Below, piece by piece: positions 7,516-15,887 of a DNA stretch of 22,679 nt. Under the pieces are notes generated by a model, which made no database searches, had not been told where the DNA came from, and saw only the letters and a list, made by a program, of their open reading frames with translations. Both the position numbers and the translations under genes were made by a program. The stretch's first letter is position 1; each line of letters starts with the position of its first letter. The DNA is taken from NCBI GenBank assembly GCA_947632315.1, contig CANROV010000009.1:1-22679 (forward strand), written 5' to 3'. The DNA comes from Candidatus Gastranaerophilales bacterium. Its GTDB lineage: Bacteria > Cyanobacteriota > Vampirovibrionia > Gastranaerophilales > Gastranaerophilaceae.

Positions 7516-8070
7516 ATGAATATAAAAAATTTATTTATTTTATTAATAATTCTTTTATACACTCCTTTATGTTTTGCCGGTGAAACAATTAATTCCGTAA
7601 AAAATGCTTACAGGCATAATAATAAAGGACTAATTTATCTGGAAGAAAAATATTACTTCGGGGCAATAAAAGAATTTCAAATAGCAATCAGTTTAAATCC
7701 AAAATCACAAGCCAGTGCTTCATTCTATACCAATCTTGGAACAACATATGAAAAAATAGGGTATAATGAACTTGCGAAAGACTGTTTTGAAAAAGCTTTA
7801 GCACTTAATCCGTTATATTTTGACTCTTATCTTAAGCTTGCTGAAAATTATAAAAAATTAGGAATAGCTCCTCAAAAATTAACTTCATATCAAAATAACA
7901 GAAAATCACCTTTATCCGACGTTATGATTGGTCTGTTATATATTCAAACAGGACAAGTAACAACAGGTATTACGGTTCTTGATGAGTTTGTTAATAAAGA
8001 AGAAAATTTAATTTTATCCGCAGGAGTAAAAGAATATATAAACAAATTAACAGAAACGGAAGATGATTAA
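7516..8070 (+). CDS. Exported TPR-repeat protein
   Basis: 184 aa with a signal peptide (MNIKNLFILLIILLYTPLCF, likely cleaved near CFAG at 19-22). Two clear tetratricopeptide repeats follow at about 31-64 (GLIYLEEKYYFGAIKEFQIA) and 69-102 (NLGTTYEKIG, FEKALALNP). A third is partial at 103-118, and a possible degenerate one lies around 134-165. TPR proteins bind other proteins, so this is probably an extracytoplasmic scaffold or assembly factor. It lacks a Shine-Dalgarno sequence and sits 21 nt after the metallophosphoesterase, suggesting translational dependence. Its stop overlaps the stop of the convergent PHP gene. Confidence 0.85.
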   Translation: MNIKNLFILLIILLYTPLCFAGETINSVKNAYRHNNKGLIYLEEKYYFGAIKEFQIAISLNPKSQASASFYTNLGTTYEKIGYNELAKDCFEKALALNPLYFDSYLKLAENYKKLGIAPQKLTSYQNNRKSPLSDVMIGLLYIQTGQVTTGITVLDEFVNKEENLILSAGVKEYINKLTETEDD

Positions 8071-8711
8071 CAAATTAATTTTGTTCCGTGAGAATCAGTT
8101 CCGCCTGTTTTTATAAGTCCGTATTTATCGGCAATCATTTTAACAGATTCTTTGGAATGAAATTTTAATATACCTCTTAATCCGTTATAAGGATAGTAAA
8201 CCTCAACTCCTTCAAGTCCAAGGTTAATCAAATCTTTAATGAATCCTTCCAAATTAAATGCCCAAATACAGGCCGGATGTGCTAAAACAGCAATACCATT
8301 AGCTTGTTTTATTAATTCTATTACCTCCATAGGGTTTCTTAACTGCATTAATCTTACTAAATTAAATTTTCTTCCGGCTTTATTTTTGGCATATAACTTC
8401 TTTATTACTTCATTATCAATATCAATTCCATATCCCAAAATATGGATTAAATTATTTTTAAAAAAGCAATCAAATTCAACTGCAGGAATTACAATATTTT
8501 CAGACAAAATATTTGTACTCAAATAGGCATCAATATTATTATGGTCAGCAATAGCAATATAGTCAAGATTTCTATTCTTTGCCTGATTGATAACTTCACA
8601 AGGCGTTAATTTTCCGTCCGATTCACTTGTATGAATATGTAAATCGACTCTTTTATAAAAATCATCTTCCGTAAAAGATAATAATAACTTTTTTAAATCT
8701 TCCCTAATCAT
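8067..8711 (-). CDS. Compact PHP-domain metal-dependent phosphoesterase (TrpH-like)
   Basis: 214 aa. The PHP metal-site motifs are complete: DLHIHTSESDG with D23, H25, H27 and D32, IADHN (D56, H57), PAVEF (E79), HILGYG (H90), LAHP (H145) and GTDSHG (D206, H208). TrpH/YciV relatives hydrolyse 3',5'-nucleotide bisphosphates or trim RNA 5' ends and are usually about 270-290 aa. Here only 55 residues separate H90 from H145, so the helical insertion of TrpH seems mostly absent. Activity on nucleotides or short RNA is therefore an inference. No Shine-Dalgarno sequence precedes the ATG. It is divergent from the membrane protein gene, and its 3' end overlaps the TPR gene by 4 bp. Confidence 0.88.
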   Translation of the reverse strand: MIREDLKKLLLSFTEDDFYKRVDLHIHTSESDGKLTPCEVINQAKNRNLDYIAIADHNNIDAYLSTNILSENIVIPAVEFDCFFKNNLIHILGYGIDIDNEVIKKLYAKNKAGRKFNLVRLMQLRNPMEVIELIKQANGIAVLAHPACIWAFNLEGFIKDLINLGLEGVEVYYPYNGLRGILKFHSKESVKMIADKYGLIKTGGTDSHGTKLIC

Positions 8712-8746
8712 GATAAAATTTATTCATATTTAATTTCGTATGCTAA

Positions 8747-8752
8747 TATAAT
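8747..8752 (+). promoter_or_regulatory. -10 box (TATAAT) for the membrane protein gene
   Basis: TATAAT lies about 18 nt before the ATG at 8771. It leaves a short leader with an AAGAGGG ribosome-binding site at 8761-8767. Confidence 0.5.
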
Positions 8753-8770
8753 ATACAAAAAAGAGGGAAT

Positions 8771-9721
8771 ATGGCAAATAAAAAAATTAATAAAATAATA
8801 AGTATTTTTCCAATATTTTTTTCATCAATAAAACAATATTTTTTATATCTCGATCAAACTTCAAAAATACTGGCATTCCCCGTATTCGGACAAATATTTT
8901 CTCTTATTATTATGGGAATATTAACATATGTATTCAAAACATCATTTAACAACATACACCATTCTCTTCCGATTTTTAAAAATGAAACAAATATATATAT
9001 TGCATTTTGGATAATCTTAACTCCGTTTTTAATTACTTTTGTTAAGGCTATGTATGATTATTTAATAATATTATGTTCAATGAATATTTTATTTTATACA
9101 ACAAACGGTAAAAAGAAGGTAAAAGAAATAGACTTTAAAGCCAATAACAATGTAATAACCAGGAAATTGTTCAATTATATAATTTTATTATTTATAGTTT
9201 CCGTATTATTAATGCTGCCTCCATTTATATTTGCAGCGCCGATAACGGCAATATTTTTATGTTTAGTATTACAGGTATTTGCTTTTGAGGGTGATATATC
9301 ACCATTTGAAACAATATCAAGAAGCATTTCCATGGTTAAATCAAATTTAATTCCAACTTTACTATTAATTATATTATGTTTTATTACAACGTATTTATTT
9401 ATACCAAATTTATTTATATGGGCATTTAATAAAATATCCTTAACCCCGTTTATAATTACTAATTTTGAAAAATTTACGGATATGCTCAATTTAGAAGAAT
9501 TAAATCCGTTATGCTTCGGACTAATCCCTGATTCTTTGGTTATAGCAAAAACATTAGCTGAATCTGTGATTGCTTTTATATTCATTTCATTTACCATGCC
9601 ATTAAGATGCTGTTGTTTTACAGAACTTTATAAATTATCAGACAATCAAAAAATTAAAGAAATTTCAAAAGAATCCGATGAAATAATTAAAAGAGCAACC
9701 GGAAAAAAAAGAAAGAATTAA
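8771..9721 (+). CDS. Multi-pass membrane protein, glycerophosphodiesterase-membrane-domain-like
   Basis: 316 aa, about six to seven hydrophobic segments: roughly 33-55, 75-109 (possibly two), 133-172 (two), 192-218 and 258-285. The stretch FEGDISPFETISRSISMVKSN (near 172-192) resembles the 'EGxSPFEALKRSWxLxKGN' signature of GPDPase_memb/DUF975-like membrane domains. No catalytic residues are visible, so this is probably a membrane scaffold or modulator, not an enzyme. The C-terminus (about 300-316) is strongly basic (KRATGKKRKN), placing it in the cytoplasm. An AAGAGGG ribosome-binding site precedes the ATG. It is followed after 7 nt by the zinc-ribbon gene, forming a two-gene operon closed by the terminator at 9943-9965. 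Confidence 0.82.
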   Translation: MANKKINKIISIFPIFFSSIKQYFLYLDQTSKILAFPVFGQIFSLIIMGILTYVFKTSFNNIHHSLPIFKNETNIYIAFWIILTPFLITFVKAMYDYLIILCSMNILFYTTNGKKKVKEIDFKANNNVITRKLFNYIILLFIVSVLLMLPPFIFAAPITAIFLCLVLQVFAFEGDISPFETISRSISMVKSNLIPTLLLIILCFITTYLFIPNLFIWAFNKISLTPFIITNFEKFTDMLNLEELNPLCFGLIPDSLVIAKTLAESVIAFIFISFTMPLRCCCFTELYKLSDNQKIKEISKESDEIIKRATGKKRKN

Positions 9722-9728
9722 CATCTGA

Positions 9729-9944
9729 ATGTTTAAATGTAAAAAATGCAATTCAAAAGATAAATTTGAATTAATGTTTAATCCTTCTTATCAAGGTGCA
9801 AAAGAATTTGAAGTCAGCTATACAAAAAATAACGACATACTAATTAACGTTGACGGTTATTCTTTTATACCCGATTTAATATTCATGAATAACCATGCCG
9901 TATGCAGATATTGCGGAAATATTCATTGTTGGGATTATGAATAA
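9729..9944 (+). CDS. Small zinc-ribbon protein
   Basis: 71 aa. It has CxxC pairs at each end: CKKC (4-7) and CRYC (about 59-62), with a further Cys near the C-terminus (HCWDYE). This is a typical four-cysteine zinc ribbon with a beta-rich centre. The function is unknown; zinc ribbons of this size often bind nucleic acid or serve as protein interaction modules. It begins 7 nt after the membrane protein gene, so the two are presumably co-expressed. The TAA stop overlaps the first bases of the terminator stem. Confidence 0.78.
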   Translation: MFKCKKCNSKDKFELMFNPSYQGAKEFEVSYTKNNDILINVDGYSFIPDLIFMNNHAVCRYCGNIHCWDYE

Positions 9945-9965
9945 GTTGCAAAAGCAACTTTTTTT
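9943..9965 (+). terminator. Intrinsic (rho-independent) terminator
   Basis: AAGTTGC (9943-9949), loop AAAA, GCAACTT (9954-9960), then a T-run to 9965. The 7-bp perfect stem starts inside the TAA stop codon of the zinc-ribbon gene. Confidence 0.92.
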
Positions 9966-10025
9966 AAAACTGACAAAATAATTTATATTTTTGTTTTATA
10001 TTATCAAACTATGGAGGGATATAAT

Positions 10026-10427
10026 ATGCAAATAAGTAAAATAAGCTTTGGAAAAATATTCTCAACTAATGAAGTAGCCAAAATTGTATCAGGTGAAAAA
10101 GAAAGTTCAGTTGAATTTTTATCCGAGATATCAGGAATAAAAAAACATGAATTATTATCGAGATACAATTCCGATGTACTAACGGCAAGTTCAATATATT
10201 GCGCAAGAAAAATCAGTGAAACACATCCCGAATTCCAAACATTAAAAGAAATAGGCGCAAAAATAAAAGAATTATTTCAATCATTATATAACGGTAATAA
10301 AGATACTGATATTAATGCACTGAAAAAATTATCAACAGAAAGAATTACCGAAAGAAAAAAAGTTTGCGATAAAATAGGAAATACAATTGATATAGAACCA
10401 TTTAATATACCATTTTTATACAAATAA
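10026..10427 (+). CDS. Small protein with N-terminal ISFGK motif, function unknown
   Basis: 133 aa. The ATG at 10026 is chosen because GGAGG (10013-10017) sits at ribosome-binding distance upstream; the ATG at 10011 overlaps that site and is not credible. The N-terminus MQISKISFGKIF is followed by a soluble, mostly helical, charged protein with no signal peptide, membrane segment or catalytic motif that I recognise. It stands alone: a terminator lies before it and the transglutaminase gene after it has its own promoter. I recall short 'xISFGx' N-termini in gut Gastranaerophilales proteins, but I cannot confirm that here. Confidence 0.75.
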   Translation: MQISKISFGKIFSTNEVAKIVSGEKESSVEFLSEISGIKKHELLSRYNSDVLTASSIYCARKISETHPEFQTLKEIGAKIKELFQSLYNGNKDTDINALKKLSTERITERKKVCDKIGNTIDIEPFNIPFLYK

Positions 10428-10448
10428 AATTGAATTTTTTTTTAAAAT

Positions 10449-10457
10449 TGATATAAT
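10449..10457 (+). promoter_or_regulatory. Promoter, transglutaminase-like gene
   Basis: TTGAAT at 10430-10435 and TATAAT at 10452-10457 are separated by 16 nt. The -10 is extended (TGATATAAT). GAGGGGG, about 7 nt before the ATG at 10483, is a strong ribosome-binding site. Confidence 0.65.
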
Positions 10458-10482
10458 AACTCTTATAAGAGGGGGTAAACCG

Positions 10483-11550
10483 ATGAAAAAGAGCTATTTA
10501 TCAATTTTTTTTCATATTATATTTGTCTTAGTGTTTTTATCATTAGCATTGTTGGTAATTTTACCTTCCGATAATAAAAAAGGAAATAATGTTTTAGATA
10601 AAACCAAAATTTCATATCAAGAAAAGATTAATGAAACAGAAAAATTAAGACAATTACCCGCCCAACAACAAAAATTAAATTTAAAAGCTCCCGATTATGA
10701 AATTTATAATTTCAAGTACACTTATGATATCACAATACAAAACAATCCTGTTTTAGTAACATTTAGAGTACCAATACCTCCTGAAGAGAAAGAGCGTCAA
10801 TATATATCAAACCTTGAAATCACGCCGAAACCTAATAAAATGATTAATGACGGTACAAATGATATTGCAGAATATACTTTTATAAATCCAATGGACGGCA
10901 TTTACTCAATATCTATTTCAGGCACAGCAAAAACAAGACCGTTTAATTTATATACAGCTTCAATATTAAATAAAAAACCAGATAATGAAAAAAATCTTCA
11001 ACGTTATCTGAAACCTGAACCGTTAATAGAATCGGATGACCCTATTGTAAAAAGAACTGCTAATTCAATAAAAGGGAACACTACGGAAGAGATTATCCAA
11101 AATACATATGAATACTTACAAAATAATTTTCAATATGTAATAATTCCGCAGGATATAGGGGCAAAAGAAGCACTTAAAATTAAAAAGGGCAAGTGTGGAG
11201 AATATACAGCAGCTATGACTGCTATTTTAAGGGCAAAGAATATTCCTGCAAGAATTGTAAGCGGTAATATTGCCAGAGAAAATGACCAAAAGCACAACTG
11301 GGTCGAAGTTTATTTTGATAAATACGGCTGGATTACCGTTGATCCGACTGACAGAGGTGTTATTTTTAAAACATTTAATAACGGTAAACTTGAAAAACAA
11401 GAGCGCAAGCTTGATTTCAGAAAATCAAATATGAATTATATAATTTCAGAAAGAAATTCATTAATGCCGTGGTTCTTATCTGCCAGTGTTAATGCTAACA
11501 GAAGTCCAAGGATTAATGTTTCCGAGAAAATAGAAATCCATAAACAATAA
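10483..11550 (+). CDS. Membrane-anchored transglutaminase-like cysteine protein
   Basis: 355 aa. An N-terminal membrane helix (about 6-27) is followed by a beta-rich region (about 70-150) and a transglutaminase-like (TGc) domain at about 185-292. The catalytic triad is visible: Cys238 in GKCGEYT, His271 in KHNWVEVY and Asp287 in ITVDPTD. Bacterial members act as peptidases or amidases, or crosslink proteins; the domain is extracytoplasmic here. The N-terminal beta region resembles the beta-sandwich often preceding TGc domains in cell-surface enzymes. The tail (about 300-355) is variable. It has its own promoter and a strong ribosome-binding site, and the next gene also has its own promoter, so it is probably monocistronic. 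Confidence 0.9.
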   Translation: MKKSYLSIFFHIIFVLVFLSLALLVILPSDNKKGNNVLDKTKISYQEKINETEKLRQLPAQQQKLNLKAPDYEIYNFKYTYDITIQNNPVLVTFRVPIPPEEKERQYISNLEITPKPNKMINDGTNDIAEYTFINPMDGIYSISISGTAKTRPFNLYTASILNKKPDNEKNLQRYLKPEPLIESDDPIVKRTANSIKGNTTEEIIQNTYEYLQNNFQYVIIPQDIGAKEALKIKKGKCGEYTAAMTAILRAKNIPARIVSGNIARENDQKHNWVEVYFDKYGWITVDPTDRGVIFKTFNNGKLEKQERKLDFRKSNMNYIISERNSLMPWFLSASVNANRSPRINVSEKIEIHKQ

Positions 11551-11568
11551 AATTTATTACGTCCTTTT

Positions 11569-11596
11569 TTGACATATTATACCGTTAAAATATAAA
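11569..11596 (+). promoter_or_regulatory. Sigma-70-type promoter, AAA+ gene
   Basis: A perfect -35 TTGACA (11569-11574), a 16-nt spacer and TATAAA (11591-11596). AGGG (11614-11617) is the likely ribosome-binding site before ATG 11627. Confidence 0.7.
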
Positions 11597-11626
11597 TGTA
11601 ATAAGTTAAAAAAAGGGACTAAGGAT

Positions 11627-13615
11627 ATGGATAATTTTAAAAAGATAATGATGGGAAAGTATATTATCAAACTAATACCTGAAGTTGATGTTGATAATTA
11701 TAATTTTGATGATTTACTTGATGAAATAAAAACAGAGTACGCATTAAGTAAATCCGAAATTTCATATATACATTACAATTCAAATAAAAGTTTAGGTAAA
11801 AACGCCCAAAAAGAATTAAAAAAGAAGCTTATTAATATTATAAAAAGCAAAATTATTAATATAAAAGAAGAAAAAAGTCTGATAAAAAACCAAATCGAAT
11901 ATATAAAAGAATTATGTTCGTTAAATAATACGGAATACAACATTTTGTTATTTTTAACATTAATAATTTCAACAAAAATAGGAAGATGTTTATCTGATTG
12001 TTATAATGACGAAATACAAGAACACTTTTTTGAACAATATCTAAAAATTGATAAATACAGTCAAAAAATAATATGCAACGCTTTAACCGAAAAAGGAATT
12101 TTAATAGATAATAACAGTCGTTTTTCAAAAAATAACTTATATTTAAATCCAAATATAATTGACATAATTAACAGTAATAAAATAAACAGCTATGAAAAAG
12201 TAAAGAAAATATTATTAGGCAAGCCGGAAAAATCAGAGTTAAAATGGAATGATTTTGATTATTACGGTGAAAAAAGAGATATAGTTCTAAACATATTAAA
12301 ATCAGCAGTAAAAAACAAGATAAAAGGAATAAACATACTGTTATACGGAGGAGTAGGAACAGGGAAGACTCAATTTGCAAAAATGATTGCAAACAAAGCT
12401 AAAATAAATCAATATCAAGTTATATTTGAAAAAGAGAATAAAGAAGAAGCAAACAGAGAAGACCGTATAATGGATTTATACTCTAAAGAAACCATGCTTG
12501 AGAAAATAGAAAATTCGTGCATTTTATTTGATGAAGCGGAAGATTTATTTAACAGGCATTATTCTTCAAAAGCGTATTTAAACAATATACTTGAGAATAC
12601 TTCTGTTCCTATATTCTGGACAACAAATGATATTTATAATGTTGACCCTGCAGTTTTGAGAAGAATGACTTATACTATTGAATTTGAAAAAATGCCCGAA
12701 GAACACAGACTTAATATTTGGATGAACATATTAAAAAAGACCAACTTCGATGTTGATTATGAAAAAATCAAACAATTGAATAAATATTATGATATTTCAC
12801 CTTCTATAATTGAGAATGCAGTAAAGACATCAAAATTAATTAACGGAAATCAAAATGATTTTGAAATGTTTGTGGAAAATGTAGCACAAGTAGTATCAAA
12901 AAAACGTACAATAAAGAAGAAGAAAGAATTTGAAATGTCAGAATATGATATAGATTTAATCAACACGGATTTAGACATGAACAAATTGACTCAGAATATA
13001 AAATCTTGCGGAAAATTAAATTTTTCACTCTGCTTATACGGAGAACCCGGAACGGGTAAAAGTTTATATGCAAGATATTTAGCAAAAGAGCTGGGTATTG
13101 AAGTTATTCAAAAGCGAGCAAGTGACTTAGTATCAAAATGGGTAGGCGAAACAGAAGAGAATATAGCAAAAGCTTTTGCCGAAGCTAAAGCAAAAAAGGC
13201 CATGCTTATTTTTGATGAAGCTGACAGTTTCTTACAAAACAGAGGAAATGCTTCATACAATTGGGAAGTTTCGCAGGTTAACGAAATGCTTACCTGGATG
13301 GAATCGCACGAATATCCTTTTGTTTGTACTACAAACCTGCTTGATACTTTAGACGAAGCAAGTCTCAGAAGATTTACCTTTAAAATCAAATTTGATTTTA
13401 TGAACAATAATCAAGTTAACCAAGCAATAGAACATTTTTTCAATATAAAAGATTCAAATGTAAACATAAAAGGGTTAACGGCAGGTGATTTTTCTACGGT
13501 TAAAAAGAAAGCTGATTTTTTAAATATTACTGATTTAACCGAACTTTCAAAAATGCTTTATGATGAAGTAAAACTTAAAAATTCCAATAATTTAAAAAGC
13601 ACAATAGGATTTTAA
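11627..13615 (+). CDS. Tandem AAA+ ATPase (two P-loop domains)
   Basis: 662 aa. The N-terminal 200 residues are helical and unrecognised. The first AAA+ domain (about 215-370) has Walker A GGVGTGKT (241-248), Walker B ILFDEAED (299-306), sensor-1 Asn334 and LRRM (344-347). The second (about 450-600) has Walker A GEPGTGKS (472-479), pore-loop-like KWVGE (504-508), Walker B LIFDEADS (527-534), sensor-1 Asn570 and RRF (581-583). Only the second has a VCP/FtsH-like substrate-gripping pore loop, so the second ring probably does the remodelling and the first may drive assembly. No protease or zinc site is fused. It has its own promoter, and the partner substrate is unknown. Confidence 0.9.
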   Translation: MDNFKKIMMGKYIIKLIPEVDVDNYNFDDLLDEIKTEYALSKSEISYIHYNSNKSLGKNAQKELKKKLINIIKSKIINIKEEKSLIKNQIEYIKELCSLNNTEYNILLFLTLIISTKIGRCLSDCYNDEIQEHFFEQYLKIDKYSQKIICNALTEKGILIDNNSRFSKNNLYLNPNIIDIINSNKINSYEKVKKILLGKPEKSELKWNDFDYYGEKRDIVLNILKSAVKNKIKGINILLYGGVGTGKTQFAKMIANKAKINQYQVIFEKENKEEANREDRIMDLYSKETMLEKIENSCILFDEAEDLFNRHYSSKAYLNNILENTSVPIFWTTNDIYNVDPAVLRRMTYTIEFEKMPEEHRLNIWMNILKKTNFDVDYEKIKQLNKYYDISPSIIENAVKTSKLINGNQNDFEMFVENVAQVVSKKRTIKKKKEFEMSEYDIDLINTDLDMNKLTQNIKSCGKLNFSLCLYGEPGTGKSLYARYLAKELGIEVIQKRASDLVSKWVGETEENIAKAFAEAKAKKAMLIFDEADSFLQNRGNASYNWEVSQVNEMLTWMESHEYPFVCTTNLLDTLDEASLRRFTFKIKFDFMNNNQVNQAIEHFFNIKDSNVNIKGLTAGDFSTVKKKADFLNITDLTELSKMLYDEVKLKNSNNLKSTIGF

Positions 13616-13661
13616 AGTTTTTACCCGGGACAAAATTATATACTTTTAACAGAAAATATAT

Positions 13662-13667
13662 TATAAT
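13662..13667 (+). promoter_or_regulatory. -10-like TATAAT before the UGSC gene
   Basis: TATAAT lies about 50 nt before the TTG start at 13716, with no convincing -35. GGAGAA (13702-13707) is the ribosome-binding site for the TTG start. Confidence 0.35.
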
Positions 13668-13715
13668 AAGTTTTTATATCCGTTAAAAGTACCTTAATAC
13701 CGGAGAAGAATCGAA

Positions 13716-15839
13716 TTGAAAATAAAACAAGTATTTAAAATAACTTTAATATTAGTATTGATATCTCTAACATCAATAGGAATATACACTTATAGTGCAA
13801 AAGACAAGTCTAAACAGGCAGTACAAGGCACGGGAGGATGTTCGCTTCAAGATATCATAGAGGCAGAAAACAATGAAAAGTTATCTTATAACGTTCTTTC
13901 TCCGGTAGGAAGTTCCGAAATCAAATTAATAAAGCAAGCTCCGAGATTAAATACATTAGAAGGTAAAACTATTGCGGTAACAGGCGGAAGCTTTATGGCA
14001 AATGTTACTCATCCCGAAATAAAAAGATTAATATTAGAACATTATCCCTCCGCAAAAGTCATACTGTTAAGTGAAATAGGTTCAGCGGGGCCGTATCCGG
14101 GGCCGGGAGTTAAAAGAAAGCAGAAAGATGATTTTGAAAACAAGCTAAAAGAGATGAAAGTTGATGCGGTTATTTCAGGCAACGGCGGGTGCGGTTTATG
14201 TACGCCCAAAGAAGCAGGTTCTTGTATTACTGCGGAGCATATCGGAATTCCTTCCGTTATGATTGCTTCCCCCGGATTTATAGACCAAGCTAAATATACG
14301 GCATTAATGGCGGGAGTTCCCGTATTAAGAACGGCAGAATATCCCGGTGCCTTTTCTGCTCATACAAGAGATGAACTTTTGGCTAATACAAGAAACATTT
14401 TATGGAAGCAGATAATTGATGGGTTAACAAAACCAATAACCGAAGATGAAATAAATATTTCTAAAGAGACACCCGAAGAAATTGTGCAGTACTTTGAAGC
14501 TCAAGGCTGGAGTGACGGGCTTCCGATTATTCCGCCGACGGAAAGCAAAGTAAATGAATTTTTCAAATACACACCATATTCTAAAGATACGGTTATAGCA
14601 GTTATTCCGCCGGGATACCGCAGAGCCACGGTGCAGAATATTGCCGTAATAGGTACAATGGCAGGATGTCCTCCCGAATATATGCCTATTTTAGTTGCTT
14701 TTACAAAAGCCATGGCAAACGGTGATTTTAGAAGAACACTTTCAAGCACACATGCCTGGACTCCCTTTATATGGCTAAACGGGCCTATTGCAAGACAATT
14801 AGGAATTGAATCGGGGCAAGGCGAAATTTCTGCACCAAATAATAAAAAGCTGGGCAGATTTATTGATTTAGCTATGATAAATCTTGGAGGATATGAAATA
14901 AAGAAAAACAGAATGGGTACATTCGGTTATCTTTCTTCTTGGGCGATGGCAGAAGATGAACAAGCCGCAATAAATACGGGCTGGATGCCATATCACGTTC
15001 AAAAAGGGTTTAATATAAATGATAATACGTTAACAGCGACATCCGCATTAAACTGGGGCAATAATTTAACACCTGCCGTATCTAATGCCGATAAAATATC
15101 AGACCTTATGGCGTGGGATATTGTGGAGAAAGAGCAGTTTGCACTAGGAAGCGGTACTCCTTTTGTATATAGGACTATATTTATAACTGAATACGTAGCA
15201 AGAAATTTGGCAAGAAAATACAGAAGTAAAGAAGAGCTTGAAAATGCTTTAACATGCAAAGCAAGAAGGCCGTTGGATGAAAGAACTTATGCTAATTATT
15301 ATGCAAATCCGGGCAGTTCTTTTGAAGGAAAAAATTATTCATTTGAAATGCACAAATCTAAGATTGCAAAAGAAGAACAAGCTCAATTGGCAAAAACTCC
15401 CGATTGGCTTAATTGGAGCGGATTAACCGAAATACAAACGGTACCTGTTATGAAAAAGGGCAAAACTTCAATAATTATTACAGGTGATTCAAATCGCAAC
15501 AAAGTTTTAACAGTTCCTGCAGGCGGTATAACCACTATTAAAATAGATTTACCTGACAATTGGAATTATTTAATGAAAGAACTCGGATATAATTCTTTAG
15601 AAAGTTATTATCTTGATACTTCAAAACAAAAGAATACGAAGCTTCAACATGATGATTACACATTTACAACCCCTCAAACGGAAAATCAATCAGATGTAAA
15701 TAACAGACCAACAAAAGAACAATATCAAAGAATGAAAAGCAGACAAAATCCGAAAAGCAATATAAATAACAATCAAATAAAAAGACCGTCTCCTGAAAAA
15801 TACAGAGAAATATTACGAAAACGAAAAGGACAGAATTAA
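13716..15839 (+). CDS. Exported UGSC-family cysteine-motif protein, two-part architecture
   Basis: 707 aa. The TTG start is supported by GGAGAA 8 nt upstream and by the signal peptide that follows (MKIKQVFKITLILVLISLTS). Residues 40-240 resemble UGSC-family (seleno)proteins: KTIAVTGGSF (84-93), then the cysteine core GGCGLC (157-162; C159, C162) and C170. Residues 250-560 form a second conserved domain with GWSDGLPIIPP (264-274), GTMAGCPPEYMPILVAF (313-329) and WTPFIWLNGP (348-357). This domain often accompanies UGSC domains. The UGSC cysteine core suggests thiol chemistry, possibly redox or metal-related, but the reaction is unknown. Bases here look richer in GC than in the neighbours, a possible sign of transfer. 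The C-terminal tail is Gln/Asn/Lys-rich. Confidence 0.8.
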   Translation: MKIKQVFKITLILVLISLTSIGIYTYSAKDKSKQAVQGTGGCSLQDIIEAENNEKLSYNVLSPVGSSEIKLIKQAPRLNTLEGKTIAVTGGSFMANVTHPEIKRLILEHYPSAKVILLSEIGSAGPYPGPGVKRKQKDDFENKLKEMKVDAVISGNGGCGLCTPKEAGSCITAEHIGIPSVMIASPGFIDQAKYTALMAGVPVLRTAEYPGAFSAHTRDELLANTRNILWKQIIDGLTKPITEDEINISKETPEEIVQYFEAQGWSDGLPIIPPTESKVNEFFKYTPYSKDTVIAVIPPGYRRATVQNIAVIGTMAGCPPEYMPILVAFTKAMANGDFRRTLSSTHAWTPFIWLNGPIARQLGIESGQGEISAPNNKKLGRFIDLAMINLGGYEIKKNRMGTFGYLSSWAMAEDEQAAINTGWMPYHVQKGFNINDNTLTATSALNWGNNLTPAVSNADKISDLMAWDIVEKEQFALGSGTPFVYRTIFITEYVARNLARKYRSKEELENALTCKARRPLDERTYANYYANPGSSFEGKNYSFEMHKSKIAKEEQAQLAKTPDWLNWSGLTEIQTVPVMKKGKTSIIITGDSNRNKVLTVPAGGITTIKIDLPDNWNYLMKELGYNSLESYYLDTSKQKNTKLQHDDYTFTTPQTENQSDVNNRPTKEQYQRMKSRQNPKSNINNNQIKRPSPEKYREILRKRKGQN

Positions 15840-15851
15840 TATCCGAATTTC

Positions 15852-15860
15852 TGATATAAT
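15852..15860 (+). promoter_or_regulatory. Extended -10 promoter, WG-repeat operon
   Basis: TGATATAAT, then a short leader with AAAGGAG (15876-15882) 5 nt before ATG 15888. Confidence 0.6.
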
Positions 15861-15887
15861 GATAAATGAACAACTAAAGGAGTTAAG

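Noticed and set aside
9175..9597. 140-residue minus-strand frame within the membrane protein gene
   Set aside because: It is a shadow of a hydrophobic gene in another frame, with no ribosome-binding site and no recognisable motif.
10011..10025. Upstream ATG giving five extra residues on the ISFGK protein
   Set aside because: This ATG overlaps the GGAGG ribosome-binding site for the ATG at 10026.
15834..15853. Possible hairpin CAGAA/TTCTG after the UGSC gene stop
   Set aside because: The stem is only 5 bp, no T-run follows, and it merges with the next promoter.
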